Made by a program: the position numbers and the translations under genes. The notes beneath the pieces are model-generated. The model was not told where the DNA came from. It ran no database searches and worked only from the letters and a program-made list of their open reading frames with translations. A stretch of DNA of 21,890 nucleotides from Caecitellus pseudoparvulus (taxonomy: Eukaryota; Bigyra: Bicosoecida): positions 1-21,890 of the forward strand of contig CBFFRQ010000207.1 of NCBI GenBank assembly GCA_965644315.1, written 5' to 3'. Positions 1 to 9,843 of the stretch are shown here, one piece after another. Position 1 is the stretch's first letter; each line of letters starts with the position of its first letter.

Positions 1-1054
1 TAACCCTAACCCTAACCCTAACCCTAACCCTCACCCTAACCCTAACCCTAACCCTAACCCTAACCCTAACCCTAACCCTAACCCTAACCCTAACCCTAAC
101 CCTAACCCTAACCCTAACCCTAACCCTAACCCTAACCCTAACCCTAACCCTAACCCTAACCCTAACCCTAACCCTAACCCTAACCCTAACCCTAACCCTA
201 ACCCTAACCCTAACCCTAACCCTAACCCTAACCCTAACCCTAACCCTAACCCTAACCCTAACCCTAACCCTAACCCTAACCCTAACCCTAACCCTAACCC
301 TAACCCTAACCCTAACCCTAACCCTAACCCTAACCCTAACCCTAACCCTAACCCTAACCCTAACCCTAACCCTAACCCTAACCCTAACCCTAACCCTAAC
401 CCTAACCCTAACCCTAACCCTAACCCTAACCCTAACCCTAACCCTAACCCTAACCCTAACCCTAACCCTAACCCTAACCCTAACCCTAACCCTAACCCTA
501 ACCCTAACCCTAACCCTAACCCTAACCCTAACCCTAACCCTAACCCTAACCCTAACCCTAACCCTAACCCTAACCCTAACCCTAACCCTAACCCTAACCC
601 TAACCCTAACCCTAACCCTAACCCTAACCCTAACCCTAACCCTAACCCTAACCCTAACCCTAACCCTAACCCTAACCCTAACCCTAACCCTAACCCTAAC
701 CCTAACCCTAACCCTAACCCTAACCCTAACCCTAACCCTAACCCTAACCCTAACCCTAACCCTAACCCTAACCCTAACCCTAACCCTAACCCTAACCCTA
801 ACCCTAACCCTAACCCTAACCCTAACCCTAACCCTAACCCTAACCCTAACCCTAACCCTAACCCTAACCCTAACCCTAACCCTAACCCTAACCCTAACCC
901 TAACCCTAACCCTAACCCTAACCCTAACCCTAACCCTAACCCTAACCCTAACCCTAACCCTAACCCTAACCCTAACCCTAACCCTAACCCTAACCCTAAC
1001 CCTAACCCTAACCCTAACCCTAACCCTAACCCTAACCCTAACCCTAACCTAACC
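1..1054. repeat. Terminal telomere array, (CCCTAA)n
   Basis: About 175 tandem CCCTAA units, giving a TTAGGG G-strand whose 3' end lies at the left edge of the window. The array is almost perfect. One variant unit (TCACCC) is at 31-36, and the last two units before element A are shortened to TAACC (about 1045-1054). The orientation, with the C-rich strand reading 5'->3' into the chromosome, is that of a left chromosome end. Confidence 0.99.
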
Positions 1055-1731
1055 TCGCCTGCCCAAGGTCAAGGATGTGCCCCACATCTCGATCGGGCAG
1101 ATGGGTGGACGCCTGATGTAAGTCACCTGTGGGGGCATACTCCCTGTGCCACACATGACTGAAGCTTTGTGTCGCGACCGACGCACATAGCTGACATCGG
1201 ACATTGGAAAGTCCAACCCAACCTCACCATCACCAACCCAACATCGATACCAACACATCAGGACTCGGCTCAGTGGAAGGGGAAGGCACTTGCAGCAAGA
1301 TCTGTGAGGCCGCCCCCAAACCTGAGCCGAAGGGACAGCCGGGCTGGGTCGTGTGCTTGCATCTCAGCAACACCCAGTCCGTGTCGAGTCCATATCCTCC
1401 AGCCCACACCGCCACCCAAGCCAAGCAAGTCGGGTCTCCACCCCTGGACATCGGACCGAGACGGACGAGACTGGACTGGACGGACAAGACAAGAGTGGAC
1501 CGAGACCTGGACCTACACCTCAAGACCATCCCACCGGGGCGGGCGCTGAAGCGCCAAGACAGACGGCGACTTATACAACGGACACGAGTCTGTGCTAGTC
1601 GCAAAGCCGTGCAAGCGGTGCCGTCGTGGTGTCTGTGTCACTGCATTCTGTTGTGGCGCAGGTGGCACCACATGTCCAAGCCCAAGCTGTACCATGATGT
1701 AGCCTGCATGGAGGCAATCTGCAATGCATTG
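1055..1731 (+). mobile_element. Element A: 3'-end fragment of the C-type ORF1-only retroelement
   Basis: This 677-bp segment matches 11862-12538 (offset 10807) with no difference found by eye. It holds the last 22 codons of ORF1 (stop at 1119-1121) and the complete C-type 3' UTR, ending in the palindrome CAATGCATTG (1722-1731). It is 5' truncated and has telomere repeats on both sides: the terminal array at its 5' side and a 269-bp block at its 3' side. That is what results if a 5'-truncated element joins a telomere end by its 3' end and is then re-capped. Recombination between chromosome ends could also have placed it here. Confidence 0.93.
1578..1593 (+). promoter_or_regulatory. 3'-tail hairpin, copy in element A
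   Basis: A six-base-pair stem with a 4-nt loop: ACGGAC, loop ACGA, GTCTGT, including one G-U pair. It sits about 140 nt before the element 3' end. The same stem occurs in B and R2 with compensatory base changes, so it probably acts in the RNA, perhaps in 3'-end recognition by the RT. Confidence 0.6.
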
Positions 1732-2000
1732 CTAACCCTAACCCTAACCCTAACCCTAACCCTAACCCTAACCCTAACCCTAACCCTAACCCTAACCCTA
1801 ACCCTAACCCTAACCCTAACCCTAACCCTAACCCTAACCCTAACCCTAACCCTAACCCTAACCCTAACCCTAACCCTAACCCTAACCCTAACCCTAACCC
1901 TAACCCTAACCCTAACCCTAACCCTAACCCTAACCCTAACCCTAACCCTAACCCTAACCCTAACCCTAACCCTAACCCTAACCCTAACCCTAACCCTAAC
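1732..2000. repeat. Interstitial telomere block between elements A and B
   Basis: About 45 CCCTAA units without a visible variant, starting right after the element A terminus and ending in CTAAC directly before the 5' end of element B. Read as a former chromosome terminus, it was made on the 5' end of B and later buried by A. The lack of mutations suggests it is young. Confidence 0.97.
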
Positions 2001-2054
2001 TTTCCAAATGTCAACCTAATCATAGGTTGTGCATTGCTAACAATGCCTAATCCA

Positions 2055-2091
2055 GGCGCTCGTGCACCCAAGTGTGGTGTTGCACAGCGCT
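2055..2091 (+). promoter_or_regulatory. Conserved 5' UTR stem-loop, element B
   Basis: Left arm 2055-2060 and 2062-2066 pairs with 2081-2085 and 2086-2091, giving 11 pairs, one bulged C and a 14-nt loop. It lies largely within a 44-nt block (2044-2087) identical to 9664-9707 in element C, although the adjoining ORF1 proteins differ at about half their residues. The first mismatch after the block turns a G-C pair into G-U, so pairing is kept. Possible roles are an internal promoter, RNA packaging by ORF1 or translation initiation. Confidence 0.55.
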
Positions 2092-2222
2092 AGTGCATTG
2101 CATTGGGTGCGCGGGTGAGCAGCAGTGCGATTTCCGCACGCCACGCTCCCCACGCAGTGCTAAGTGCGGCTCCGGCTGGACGCTGCACCACTGCTTCGCC
2201 CGAAACCATTGCTTCATCATCA

Positions 2223-2790
2223 TGTCATCCAAGGCCAGCCAAGTCCTCGGCGTGCTCTTCGCGGACAAGTGCCTGGAGCAGCGTGTGTCAGGGCGGCCAC
2301 GAACAGGCGTGCTGACTGACATGTCACGCCGAGGGGCAGCCCGGACTTTCCAGCTCGGTGGCATGGACATTGACTGCACGGATGGCCAAGATGCATCATT
2401 TTTCGTCCGCAAGTGGCTTGGCATCTTCGGAGATGAGCTGGAGGCCGAGTTTCCTGGAGCTGCTCCTGTGATGGTGCGCGCTAATTCCGCGCTGAAACAA
2501 TCCGCACCAGGGCAGACCATTCTCCTTGTCACGCTGCCGAGTGACGGTGAAGGCCCCGCCATTGCCAAGTCCCTGCGCGTTGCTGCTGCTGTGCGAGAAG
2601 ACTTCATCATCATGTTGAAGGGGGCGGCTCTGTGGGCGTGGTGTACTCCAACACGCGGCAGTTCACGTCAGAGCGCGCCAGGGTCAGCGTGATCGCCCCT
2701 CCCCTCTGTAGTGAAGGTTGCTCAAAGATCTCTGAGGAGCAGCAACCAACATTGCCTGTGAGAGTGGGGATGTGTCCAAGATCTTGAAGC
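2223..2790 (+). pseudogene. ORF1 N-terminal part, element B (frameshifted)
   Basis: The frame opens at ATG 2223, at the same place as the C-element start (9844), and encodes a protein clearly related to the C ORF1 N-terminus. Shared blocks include QVLGVLF, RTGV, TDM and RRGAARTF, and about two thirds of the first 47 residues are identical. One base is missing in a G run near 2619-2623; after it the homology (VYSNTRQF against AYTNTKQF) continues in another frame. A further shift occurs before 2755, where CESGDVSK aligns with CQSGDVAK. The unshifted frame stops at 2692. The protein is presumably the RNA-binding or particle-forming ORF1 product, but no known ORF1 motif (CCHC knuckle, RRM) is visible. 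Confidence 0.8.
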
Positions 2791-2796
2791 TTGTCC

Positions 2797-5540
2797 ATGC
2801 CCATGTCACCAACACTCACTCCATCGCCAAGCGTGCTCCAAAGCCTGTCGGACACTCCGTCTCTCCAGAAGATGACCGCCTCTGTCGACAAGCTGCCAAG
2901 CACGCTGCCAAAGCCCCTTGCTGAAGGCGGTCCCAAGAAGAAGAAGACACGGAGGGGCAAACGCAAGCCATCGACAAAGAGCTCTCCTCCTCGGCGCTTT
3001 GCTGAACTGTTCAAGGAGGGCGTCGTGACTACTCGCCCCACAGCGCCCTCCCCTCCATCTGCACCCGCCGAGTCGTCAGGCCAAGCTGCTCCTTCCCCTG
3101 AACATGTCCCTCTTCCGTCCACCAGAGTCAAGCGCCCGACCTTCAGCAGATGGGACTCGCCCAGCCCACGCAAGAGACCTCCTCCCGTGTCCCCGACAGC
3201 TGCGGCACTATCGGGCAGCGGGGCACAGCCACCTCTTGCAAGTCCTGCAAACACGGCACCCACTACGCTGCTAAAACTTGCTGACTGCAGTCGCCGACCA
3301 GCACGGCTTGGACAGGCAAACCTTGACTTGGGTTCCCCCTTGCAGCAACTCCTCGCCTCTGCGCACGCGTTCCGCAATAAGGACCAACGACACTGTGTCC
3401 AGGCCCGCTTTGAAACAGCAGCAGGAGAGCCACTCTTCAATGACGATGACCTTGTCCTTCTTCAACACGCAGCCACCATCCAAGCGGCGCAGACATCCTT
3501 CTGTGCTGTGTTGAAGAAGAGCAGCGCGCGTCACCCTGGCACACCAGGCTCGGAGGTCCATGCTGTCTGTGAAACAGAACCTTCCATGCCGACCACCGAG
3601 CAAGACAAGCTTGACCTCTTTCAATCGTTCCTGTACCGACATGCGCCTGATGATGCAGCACTCACCAGTGCCTGTCCACCTGTGCTCCTCCCTGGTCTTC
3701 ATCTCTTGCTCACGCGTATCAACGAGGGCCATCGGGAACTTGAAGGCGGCACAGTGTCTGGACACTGCCTGGTTGATGTCAAGGCAGAGAAAGAGATGAC
3801 CTCCGAGGCAAAAGTCTTTGCTGGGGTGTACTTCGCGTTTGCTCTCAGCTTGGTTGACACTGGAGGTGTCTCCCACCTTCAGCTCATTGTCGTCAACGCT
3901 GAGAAGTCCACGCTTGTACTGTGGAACCCTGACGAACCCTTCAAGAGCACCAACATTCCAATCGACGGCTGCCTGAACACACTCGACTCGATGGGCATTG
4001 AGTCTGTGTACCGTGTCTCATCCTCCCCGCTGAGTGGCAAGCCGATTCCCTTCAAAGACAGAGTGCGGCTGGCCATGCTGTCCCTCAGGTCTGACTTTCC
4101 CCCACTCCCGTTCGTAGCTGAGGACGAGACTGTCTACCCAAAGACTCTCATCACTGGCAAGACAACACGGGTGTACCTCCCTGTAGGCCGCACCACGCGC
4201 CAGCAAGCAGCTGCCGATGAGAGAGCCAAGACGGTTGACCCCATACTGTCACTCGTCCCAACATCTGTACAAGTCGCCGACCAGATCAGTAGCGATGCAC
4301 CCCATACCCCTGTCGGCCGCGGAAGACACATGACACTCGCACTTGCTGCTTGGAATGTGCACGGCTCCTGCGGCCAGTGTGTCCACGATGTCGTCACCTG
4401 TGTCCAGTCTGTGTGCAGTGCGTCGTCCATGTTGGCACTCTGTGTCACAGAGCCTGGGGAGCACGGCCTGCTCGACACGGAAGTCATGGGCCTTGAATGC
4501 TTCCGCCCAAGCCCGCCTGATCGGCCTGTCGGGCGGAGTGAGGTTGCCTTGCTGCTTGATCGAAGACTCAATGGCTCAGTGATCCCGGGCCTCGACGTTG
4601 ATGGTCGCTGCATAATTGCTTGCTCGATCCCTGCAAGCCCACAACCCATCGCCATCATAGCCACGTACGTACCCAACTGGCACTCTTGGCAGCGAAAGAA
4701 GCCAGTCGCTGATCCGGACACGAAGCTTCCGTACCGGCAAGAGGTTTGGCGGCAGCTTGAGTCTGCTGTTCAACAGCTCCGCCTCACCCACATGATTGTC
4801 ATCATGGGTGACTTGAACACTCATCCAGGTGACGAAGGGGTAGGCACGTGGGGAGCAGATCACTGGGAGAACCGGACCGGCATTCCCGAGCCCACTGAAG
4901 ACATCCTGCAGATGCAGCTCCTCTGCGAGCAAGGCCCACTGATCCCAGCCGGACTTGGTGGCCTGCCAACGCACAGGTATGGTCGGGCTCTGGACCACAT
5001 CCTGATGACTGAGGACCTCCACAGTATGTTGAGCAGACCACTGCACATCACAACAACGTTCTCCAGCGGGACGAAAAAGAGTGCCGCTCGACTAGTCCTC
5101 AGTGACCATCATCTTGTTGCAGCAGAAGTCCGAGTGAAGCCTGCCAAGCGAGTGTGGACATCATCCAAGAGCCCCCATGTACAGGCGGTGCCACCCTGGT
5201 GGACCTCAGCGACAGAGGCTGGGCTGGCAGCGCAAGCGATGTTTCGAGGATCCCTCAGCTCGCGGGCCACCGCGCTCCAGACAGGCAGCGCCGCCCCGAG
5301 CCTATCCTTTCTCAACGGTGCTATCGAAGCTGCGGCTATGGACACACATCGCAAGGCCAAGACCCCACGTGACCCTCTGCCCCAGCTGAAGATGGACATC
5401 AAGGCGGCCAGCGGGCTCAAGAAGTCCATGACTGCACGCGTGTCCAAGCTGCGGAAGACCATTGCCAAGCTGCACCGGAAGCTCGCACTTGCCACCGGTC
5501 GGCATCCTCAGCCAGACCACGCCCGTGCCATCCGAGAGGG
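2797..5540 (+). pseudogene. ORF1 C-terminal region fused in frame to AP-type endonuclease, element B
   Basis: The first ATG of this frame is 2797; the frame stays open to 6150, but meaningful homology leaves it near 5540. Up to 4329 it aligns with C ORF1: a Pro/Ser-rich stretch, the basic patch KKKKTRRGKR, a block ending LLLQHAATI.AAQ, and a block HLQLI.V...LVLWNPD. From 4330 (ATG) comes the endonuclease-exonuclease-phosphatase fold: AWNVHG (Asn codon 4354), the Glu of CVTEPG (4450), IATYVPN, GDLNTHPGD (4810-4836), RALDHIL (Asp 4993) and SDHHLVAAEV (Asp 5104, His 5107). All key EN residues I can place are present. The enzyme would nick the target DNA to prime reverse transcription. The fusion of ORF1 and EN in one frame contrasts with C, where ORF1 stops at this boundary. 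Confidence 0.85.
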
Positions 5541-6441
5541 AATCTCCATGGCCACTCGAAGAGCTACACGCCACGCTTCAATGCCGCAAGGATGCAATGC
5601 GGAAGTGCACGAGGCTTGTGAAGAAGAAGCGACATGTCACTCTGTCCAGGATCCGAGCACGCTTGAGGGAACTCGCTGTCACGGATCCCTCACTGCCCAC
5701 CAACACATCAAGCGCCTGTCAGGTCGAGGTCGTCGAGCCCGTCGAGCTCCCATCAGGTCCGTGAAGTCCATGCAGGGAGTGCTCATCTCCTCCCCTGATC
5801 TGGTGAAGGAGGAGGTTGCCAAGCAGATGTCCTGGCATCCTGAGTCACAACAAGCCCAGGCCAACATCGCTGAAGTACGGGCTGGCAAGGTTCCTTCCCT
5901 CAGCCCAAGAGTCCTTCACCCCGCCAGTGACATGGCTTCCCTCCAAGAAGCAAGTCAAAGTCCTCATGGGATCACTCAGCTTGCATCGACACCCAGGCTC
6001 TGGCAAGTTCCAATCAGAGCACATCAAGTATGCTGGGCCAGGCTTCCAAGACATCTACTCCCAAGCCGTCATCCAAGCGTTGCAACACGGCACCTGCCCG
6101 CCAGACTACCATGCAGGCATTGGGTCACTCATCCCCAAGAAGACGAGTGAAGCTGGGCGGCCTCGCACATACCGCTTGATTGTATGCCGCCCCCCTCCTG
6201 CGAAGCTCTTCTTCTCAGTGGCCGCTGCATGCCTGGAGTCCTGGATGCAAACATGGGTGTCGAAGGAGCAGGCTGGCTTCACTCGACACCGCAACACGCA
6301 TGAGCACATCTTGGCTCTCCAAGAGGTGATCAAGGGCCACCTGCGACAGTCAACAGCGCCAGTGCAAGTCCTGGTACTCTTCGTGGACTTCCGGGAGCAT
6401 TCGACTCTGTGAGCCACGCAGCCATCACAGAGATCGCTTGA
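5541..6441 (+). pseudogene. Reverse transcriptase N-terminal part, element B (multiple frameshifts, one stop)
   Basis: RT homology moves between two frames: about 5540-5690 (basic segment with RKCTRLVKKKRH), 5700-5930 in the first frame again, then about 5935-6395 with GIGSLIPKKTSEAGRPRTYRLI-type RT blocks, QAGFTRHRNTHEHIL and the catalytic FVDF (Asp codon 6386-6388). One base is missing at about 6395, because the expected continuation AFDSV lies in the next frame at 6397-6411. That frame then meets TGA at 6439-6441. The breaks lie inside catalytic blocks, which argues for decay rather than programmed frameshifting. Confidence 0.82.
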
Positions 6442-8793
6442 GGCTGCCTCCCCTCCCTGCTGCCACTCCTGGCCGTCATCAAGGAGTACATGTCCAAGGC
6501 GACGGTCTCCATCAACACGCGCCATGGTCTTTGTCGCCCCCTTCCTGTCAGCAATGGTGTCCCCCAAGGAGGAGCTCTGTCCCCCCTCCTCTTCAAGGTT
6601 GCGATAGATGTGCTGTCGCAAAGGCTCCACGAGATGCCCCTCCAAGGCATCCAGGGAGTGGGCATCCCAACACCAGCAGGCCATGTCACCCACACCCTGT
6701 ATGCAGACGACCTGGCCTGCATCGCAACGTCTGCCACGGCCTTGCACCGAATCTTCGTAGAGGTGAAGGCCATCGCTGCCCGGGTTGGCCTTGCCATCAA
6801 CCCGTCGAAGTCCGGGGTCATGATCCTTGCCAACTCCGTGCGAGGCAGCCGGACACCAGTCAGTGAAAGGAAGAAGTTGGTGTGGCGCTCGGCTGCCCTC
6901 AAAGCGGGCAGCATGCTGAAGGTTGGCACCAAGTCCATCCAACGGGTGGCCGAGTACACCTACTTGGGTGTGCCGATGTCCGAACATCCTGCCAAGACCC
7001 GTGCACTTACCCTGCAACAAGCTGGGCTTGCTTGCATCCAAGCCGGGTTCACTGCGGGCGCGCTGCTCAGTGCCACCTGGCTCGATGTGCAGCAGCGGCA
7101 CCTGGTTGGGTATGCCACTGTCACGTCAGCCGCCGACTACATGCTGTCCACCCAAGCCAACAGTTCCCTGCTTCCGCTGCGCGATGTTGACCGCGGCGTC
7201 GCCCTCGCCTTGGACAGGACCCAAGTCGGCTCGCAGAGTGCACTCATGCGCCCCCACAGCTACGCCAAGCTGGCTCTATGCGGAGTCCTGCCTGCCCACA
7301 TCCGCTCCACGCAACTGCGGACTGGGATGTTTGTCAAGGCTCTCCGGATGCTGCACTCGGACACCCCTCTTGCCCGAGCTCTGTGCCTGACCATCCCGCA
7401 GGCCCTTGACCTTATGCCTGCTTCGATGTCGACGACCTTCATCGTCGACACCATTGCTGATGGAGGTCGACTCCGGGCTGCCAGTGTCCCTGCTCCGTGG
7501 GCACTGCATGCCCTCTTGGACCTCTGGCTCATGGGCTGCATGCCAGACCTTGCACAGCTTCGGCTTGCATGTGCACCTGGCTCTGAGCATGCTGCCACAG
7601 CCCTTGCCCAAGTCCTTGCCGGACTTAAGACCACCCCGGGCCTCCACAGGTCTGCGGTGGTTGGGGTGGCTGCCAGCGAGACGTCGTCCATGGCCGAACC
7701 CCCGGCCTTCACGGCAGACACCCCCTGGGCCCTGCGTCGCCAAGTCCTCGCGTCGTATCTTCATGTAGCCCAGGCAGTGCCGAGTGCAGCTGCCCACTAC
7801 ACCACCGACAGCCGAATCCCCCAAGTGCAGAAGCCCAGGCCGTATCATCTTGGGCCTGGTGCGCAGCACTTCGTGTGGCTACATCCACTGCCACACGGGG
7901 TGAACCCCCTCTTCTGGGTCTGTCCTGATGACAGGCCCACCAGAGTGATGGTCCATCACTTCCAGACCTTACAGCTTCTTCATGGGGGGGACAGTGCCAC
8001 TCTGTACGAGTGCTGTCCGATTTGCGGACTCAACACCGATGTACAGCTGCACGTGCACATCCTGCTGCACTGCACCCACCACGAACTCACCATGGCACGC
8101 CAACACACGATGACCAAGTTCAGAGAACTGGCCAACAGGTCAGCTGTGCCCGAGTCCGCGGCGGGCCAAGTGCAGTGCCTGCCCATCCCCCCCAAGATCT
8201 GCCACGCCCTCCTTCGTGCCCCCGACCCAGAGCCGCGAAGCCTGCGGGACCTCGAGGTCCTCCACAGGCTCCTGCTCTGCGGGCAGTGGCCTCACCGGTG
8301 GGGGCTGGCCGACGAAGAGCAGCTTGTCTCTATGAAAGAGGCGGCTGTCCTCTCCCACCCCCACCTCGTCCACCGTGCTGGTCCTTGCCGTGTCCGTGCC
8401 CCAGCTGTATGGCAAGACATCCTGCGCAGCGCGGTTGAGTTCACAGCAAAGGCGTGGCGGGTCACAGTCACTTACATGTTGCGTATGACCGATGCCCACC
8501 ACCTTGCTGTCCAGAGGCATGCTGAGTACCTGTGGTGGGCAGTACATGGGCGCGGGGCGCCGCTGCCTGGCCGCACGCAGCCAGTGCGGTCAGCGGCCAC
8601 GCGGCACACGCGCAGGCCCCGCACTCGCCGCAGGGCACGCACCTTTTTCCCTGCCAAGGCTGGCCAAGTGCCGTCCACGGAGGGCAAGGTCCAGAGGACG
8701 CTGCAGCACTTCATGGGGCCTCAGCCAGCCCATGCAGACACTGATGGTGAGGGGGAAGGGCCCGATGGTTCCTGTGAAGAGAGCGAGGAGTAA
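6442..8793 (+). pseudogene. Reverse transcriptase palm/thumb and C-terminal zinc motif, element B
   Basis: This stretch is open in one frame to TAA at 8791-8793; the first ATG inside it is 6490. It carries GVPQGGALSPLLF (RT block 4), LYADDLACIA with the catalytic YADD at 6700-6711, GLAINPSKSGVM (block 6) and YLGVPM (block 7). A long C-terminal region follows. Near 8011-8085 it has the cysteine/histidine motif CPIC...HVHILLHC, typical in position of the C-terminal zinc-binding motif of non-LTR RTs. The tail is very basic (TRRPRTRRRAR) and then acidic (EESEE). The segment is well preserved but cannot make an active RT without the broken upstream half. Confidence 0.9.
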
Positions 8794-9608
8794 GGCGGAA
8801 CGCAGGCGTGCGGGCGGGGAGTGGAACAGCCACGCTTGTGGCCGCGTCTACCCCTCCACGAGTGTCCTGACGTGATGAACCTGTGTGAAGCGTGGTGATA
8901 ACCACGGTAGCCCGAAGCAGATGCCCAAGACCTTACCTTTTACTTACTACATAGCCTGCGAGTAGCAGTGGAGTGAGCGGGAGCGTGCCTCGGGCCGCGG
9001 CGCGTGTGCAGCCGCAGTGCTGCACGGCCGCGGCCCGGATGGCGGCTGACGATGAAGCAAGCTCACTCACCACGAAACCAGGGCGTGACGGGTTGAAGAA
9101 GAAGGTCCTTTTCCTTTCTGTATCCCCCTTGATGCGCGCGATGCGCTCTGTGGCGCGGGCGCGTGTGTGCGCACGGGTGCTGGTGTGCGCGATCGAATTC
9201 CGCACCACGCACCCGGCCGAGTTCCCGCGCAGAGGCGGAGCACACACCTCATGAAGGGCGCAGAGAGGCCTATGAGGGCCACAGAGGAGGTGGGTGAGGA
9301 ATTTGGATTATGATCTGTTGTCAAGACTGCGCGGATGCCTGGGTGTGCTCTGGTGTGCCCCAGGTGTCTGGCGCTGGCGGAGCAAGGGATGAAGTGTAGC
9401 GGAGGAGGGCCAAGATGATGAATTGGAGCGGGCAGGGACCTGCCCTAGCAAGTGGCGGCAGATATAACGGGTGCAAGCCTGTGTTTGTTGCGAATCCGCG
9501 CCAAGCGGTAGCCGCTGTGGCGTCCTACATGTGCAGAGGTGCATTGTGGGGCGCCCGTGTGACGCTCAAGCTGTACGGTGCCAAGCTGTGCCGAGGTGAA
9601 ATGCATTG
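8794..9608 (+). other. 3' UTR of element B
   Basis: 815 nt without supported coding. The last 150 nt or so (from about 9460) align loosely but consistently with the 3' tails of C/A and R2: a hairpin, then a GCCGCTGTGGCG-like block, then a TGACGCTCAAGCTG-like block, then the AAATGCATTG terminus. The upstream part matches nothing else in the window that I could find. Confidence 0.75.
9467..9482 (+). promoter_or_regulatory. 3'-tail hairpin, copy in element B
   Basis: ACGGGT, loop GCAA, GCCTGT: six pairs including two G-U pairs, capped by a GNRA-type tetraloop. Its position, about 125 nt from the element end, matches the hairpins of R2 and A/C. Confidence 0.6.
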
Positions 9609-9620
9609 TGAGTTGCTAAC
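9609..9620. repeat. Telomere scrap at the B-C junction
   Basis: TGAGTTGCTAAC separates the B terminus from the C 5' end. Only CTAAC is recognisably telomeric, and it is the same pentamer that precedes the 5' end of B. Confidence 0.5.
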
Positions 9621-9674
9621 TTTCCAAATGTCAAGCTAATCACAAGTTGTGAAGTGCTAACATTGCCTAATCCA

Positions 9675-9711
9675 GGCGCTCGTGCACCCAAGTGTGGTGT
9701 TGCACAGTGCT
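9675..9711 (+). promoter_or_regulatory. Conserved 5' UTR stem-loop, element C
   Basis: The counterpart of 2055-2091 in B. Eleven pairs form, one of them changed from G-C to G-U by a C-to-T difference at 9708. The region 9664-9707 is identical to B. Confidence 0.55.
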
Positions 9712-9843
9712 TGCTGGTTGGGTGGTGCGCACCGGGGCGGGGTAGTGCGAATTCCGCACACCATCGCACCGTGGCTCCCAGTTTGCGCCCTCGGTCGGGG
9801 CATGCACCTGGGATCGACATCAAAAGCATCATTGACAAGCATC

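Larger units (their letters stand above)
2001..9608 (+). mobile_element. Element B: full-length non-LTR retrotransposon (ORF1-EN-RT), degenerate
   Basis: The 7.6-kb element comprises a 5' UTR, ORF1, an AP-like endonuclease, reverse transcriptase, a C-terminal CPIC...HILLHC zinc motif and an 815-nt 3' UTR. The 5' end is fixed by a second copy: B and C both begin TTTCCAAATGTCAA right after CTAAC. The 3' end is AAATGCATTG at 9599-9608. There is no RNase H domain or LTR. Domain order and motifs are those of APE-type non-LTR retrotransposons; I do not assign a clade. Several frameshifts and one stop inside the RT show that this copy is dead. It is framed by telomere repeats on the left and by a scrap (CTAAC) plus element C on the right. 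Confidence 0.92.

Noticed and set aside
1-2000. CRISPR-like array in the regularly spaced repeats
   Set aside because: The repeats are 6-nt telomere units without spacers in a eukaryotic context.
1204-2071. Open frames through the telomere repeats encoding LTLTLT or LGLGLG runs
   Set aside because: A 6-nt repeat without stop codons is open by composition in some frames; these are not genes.
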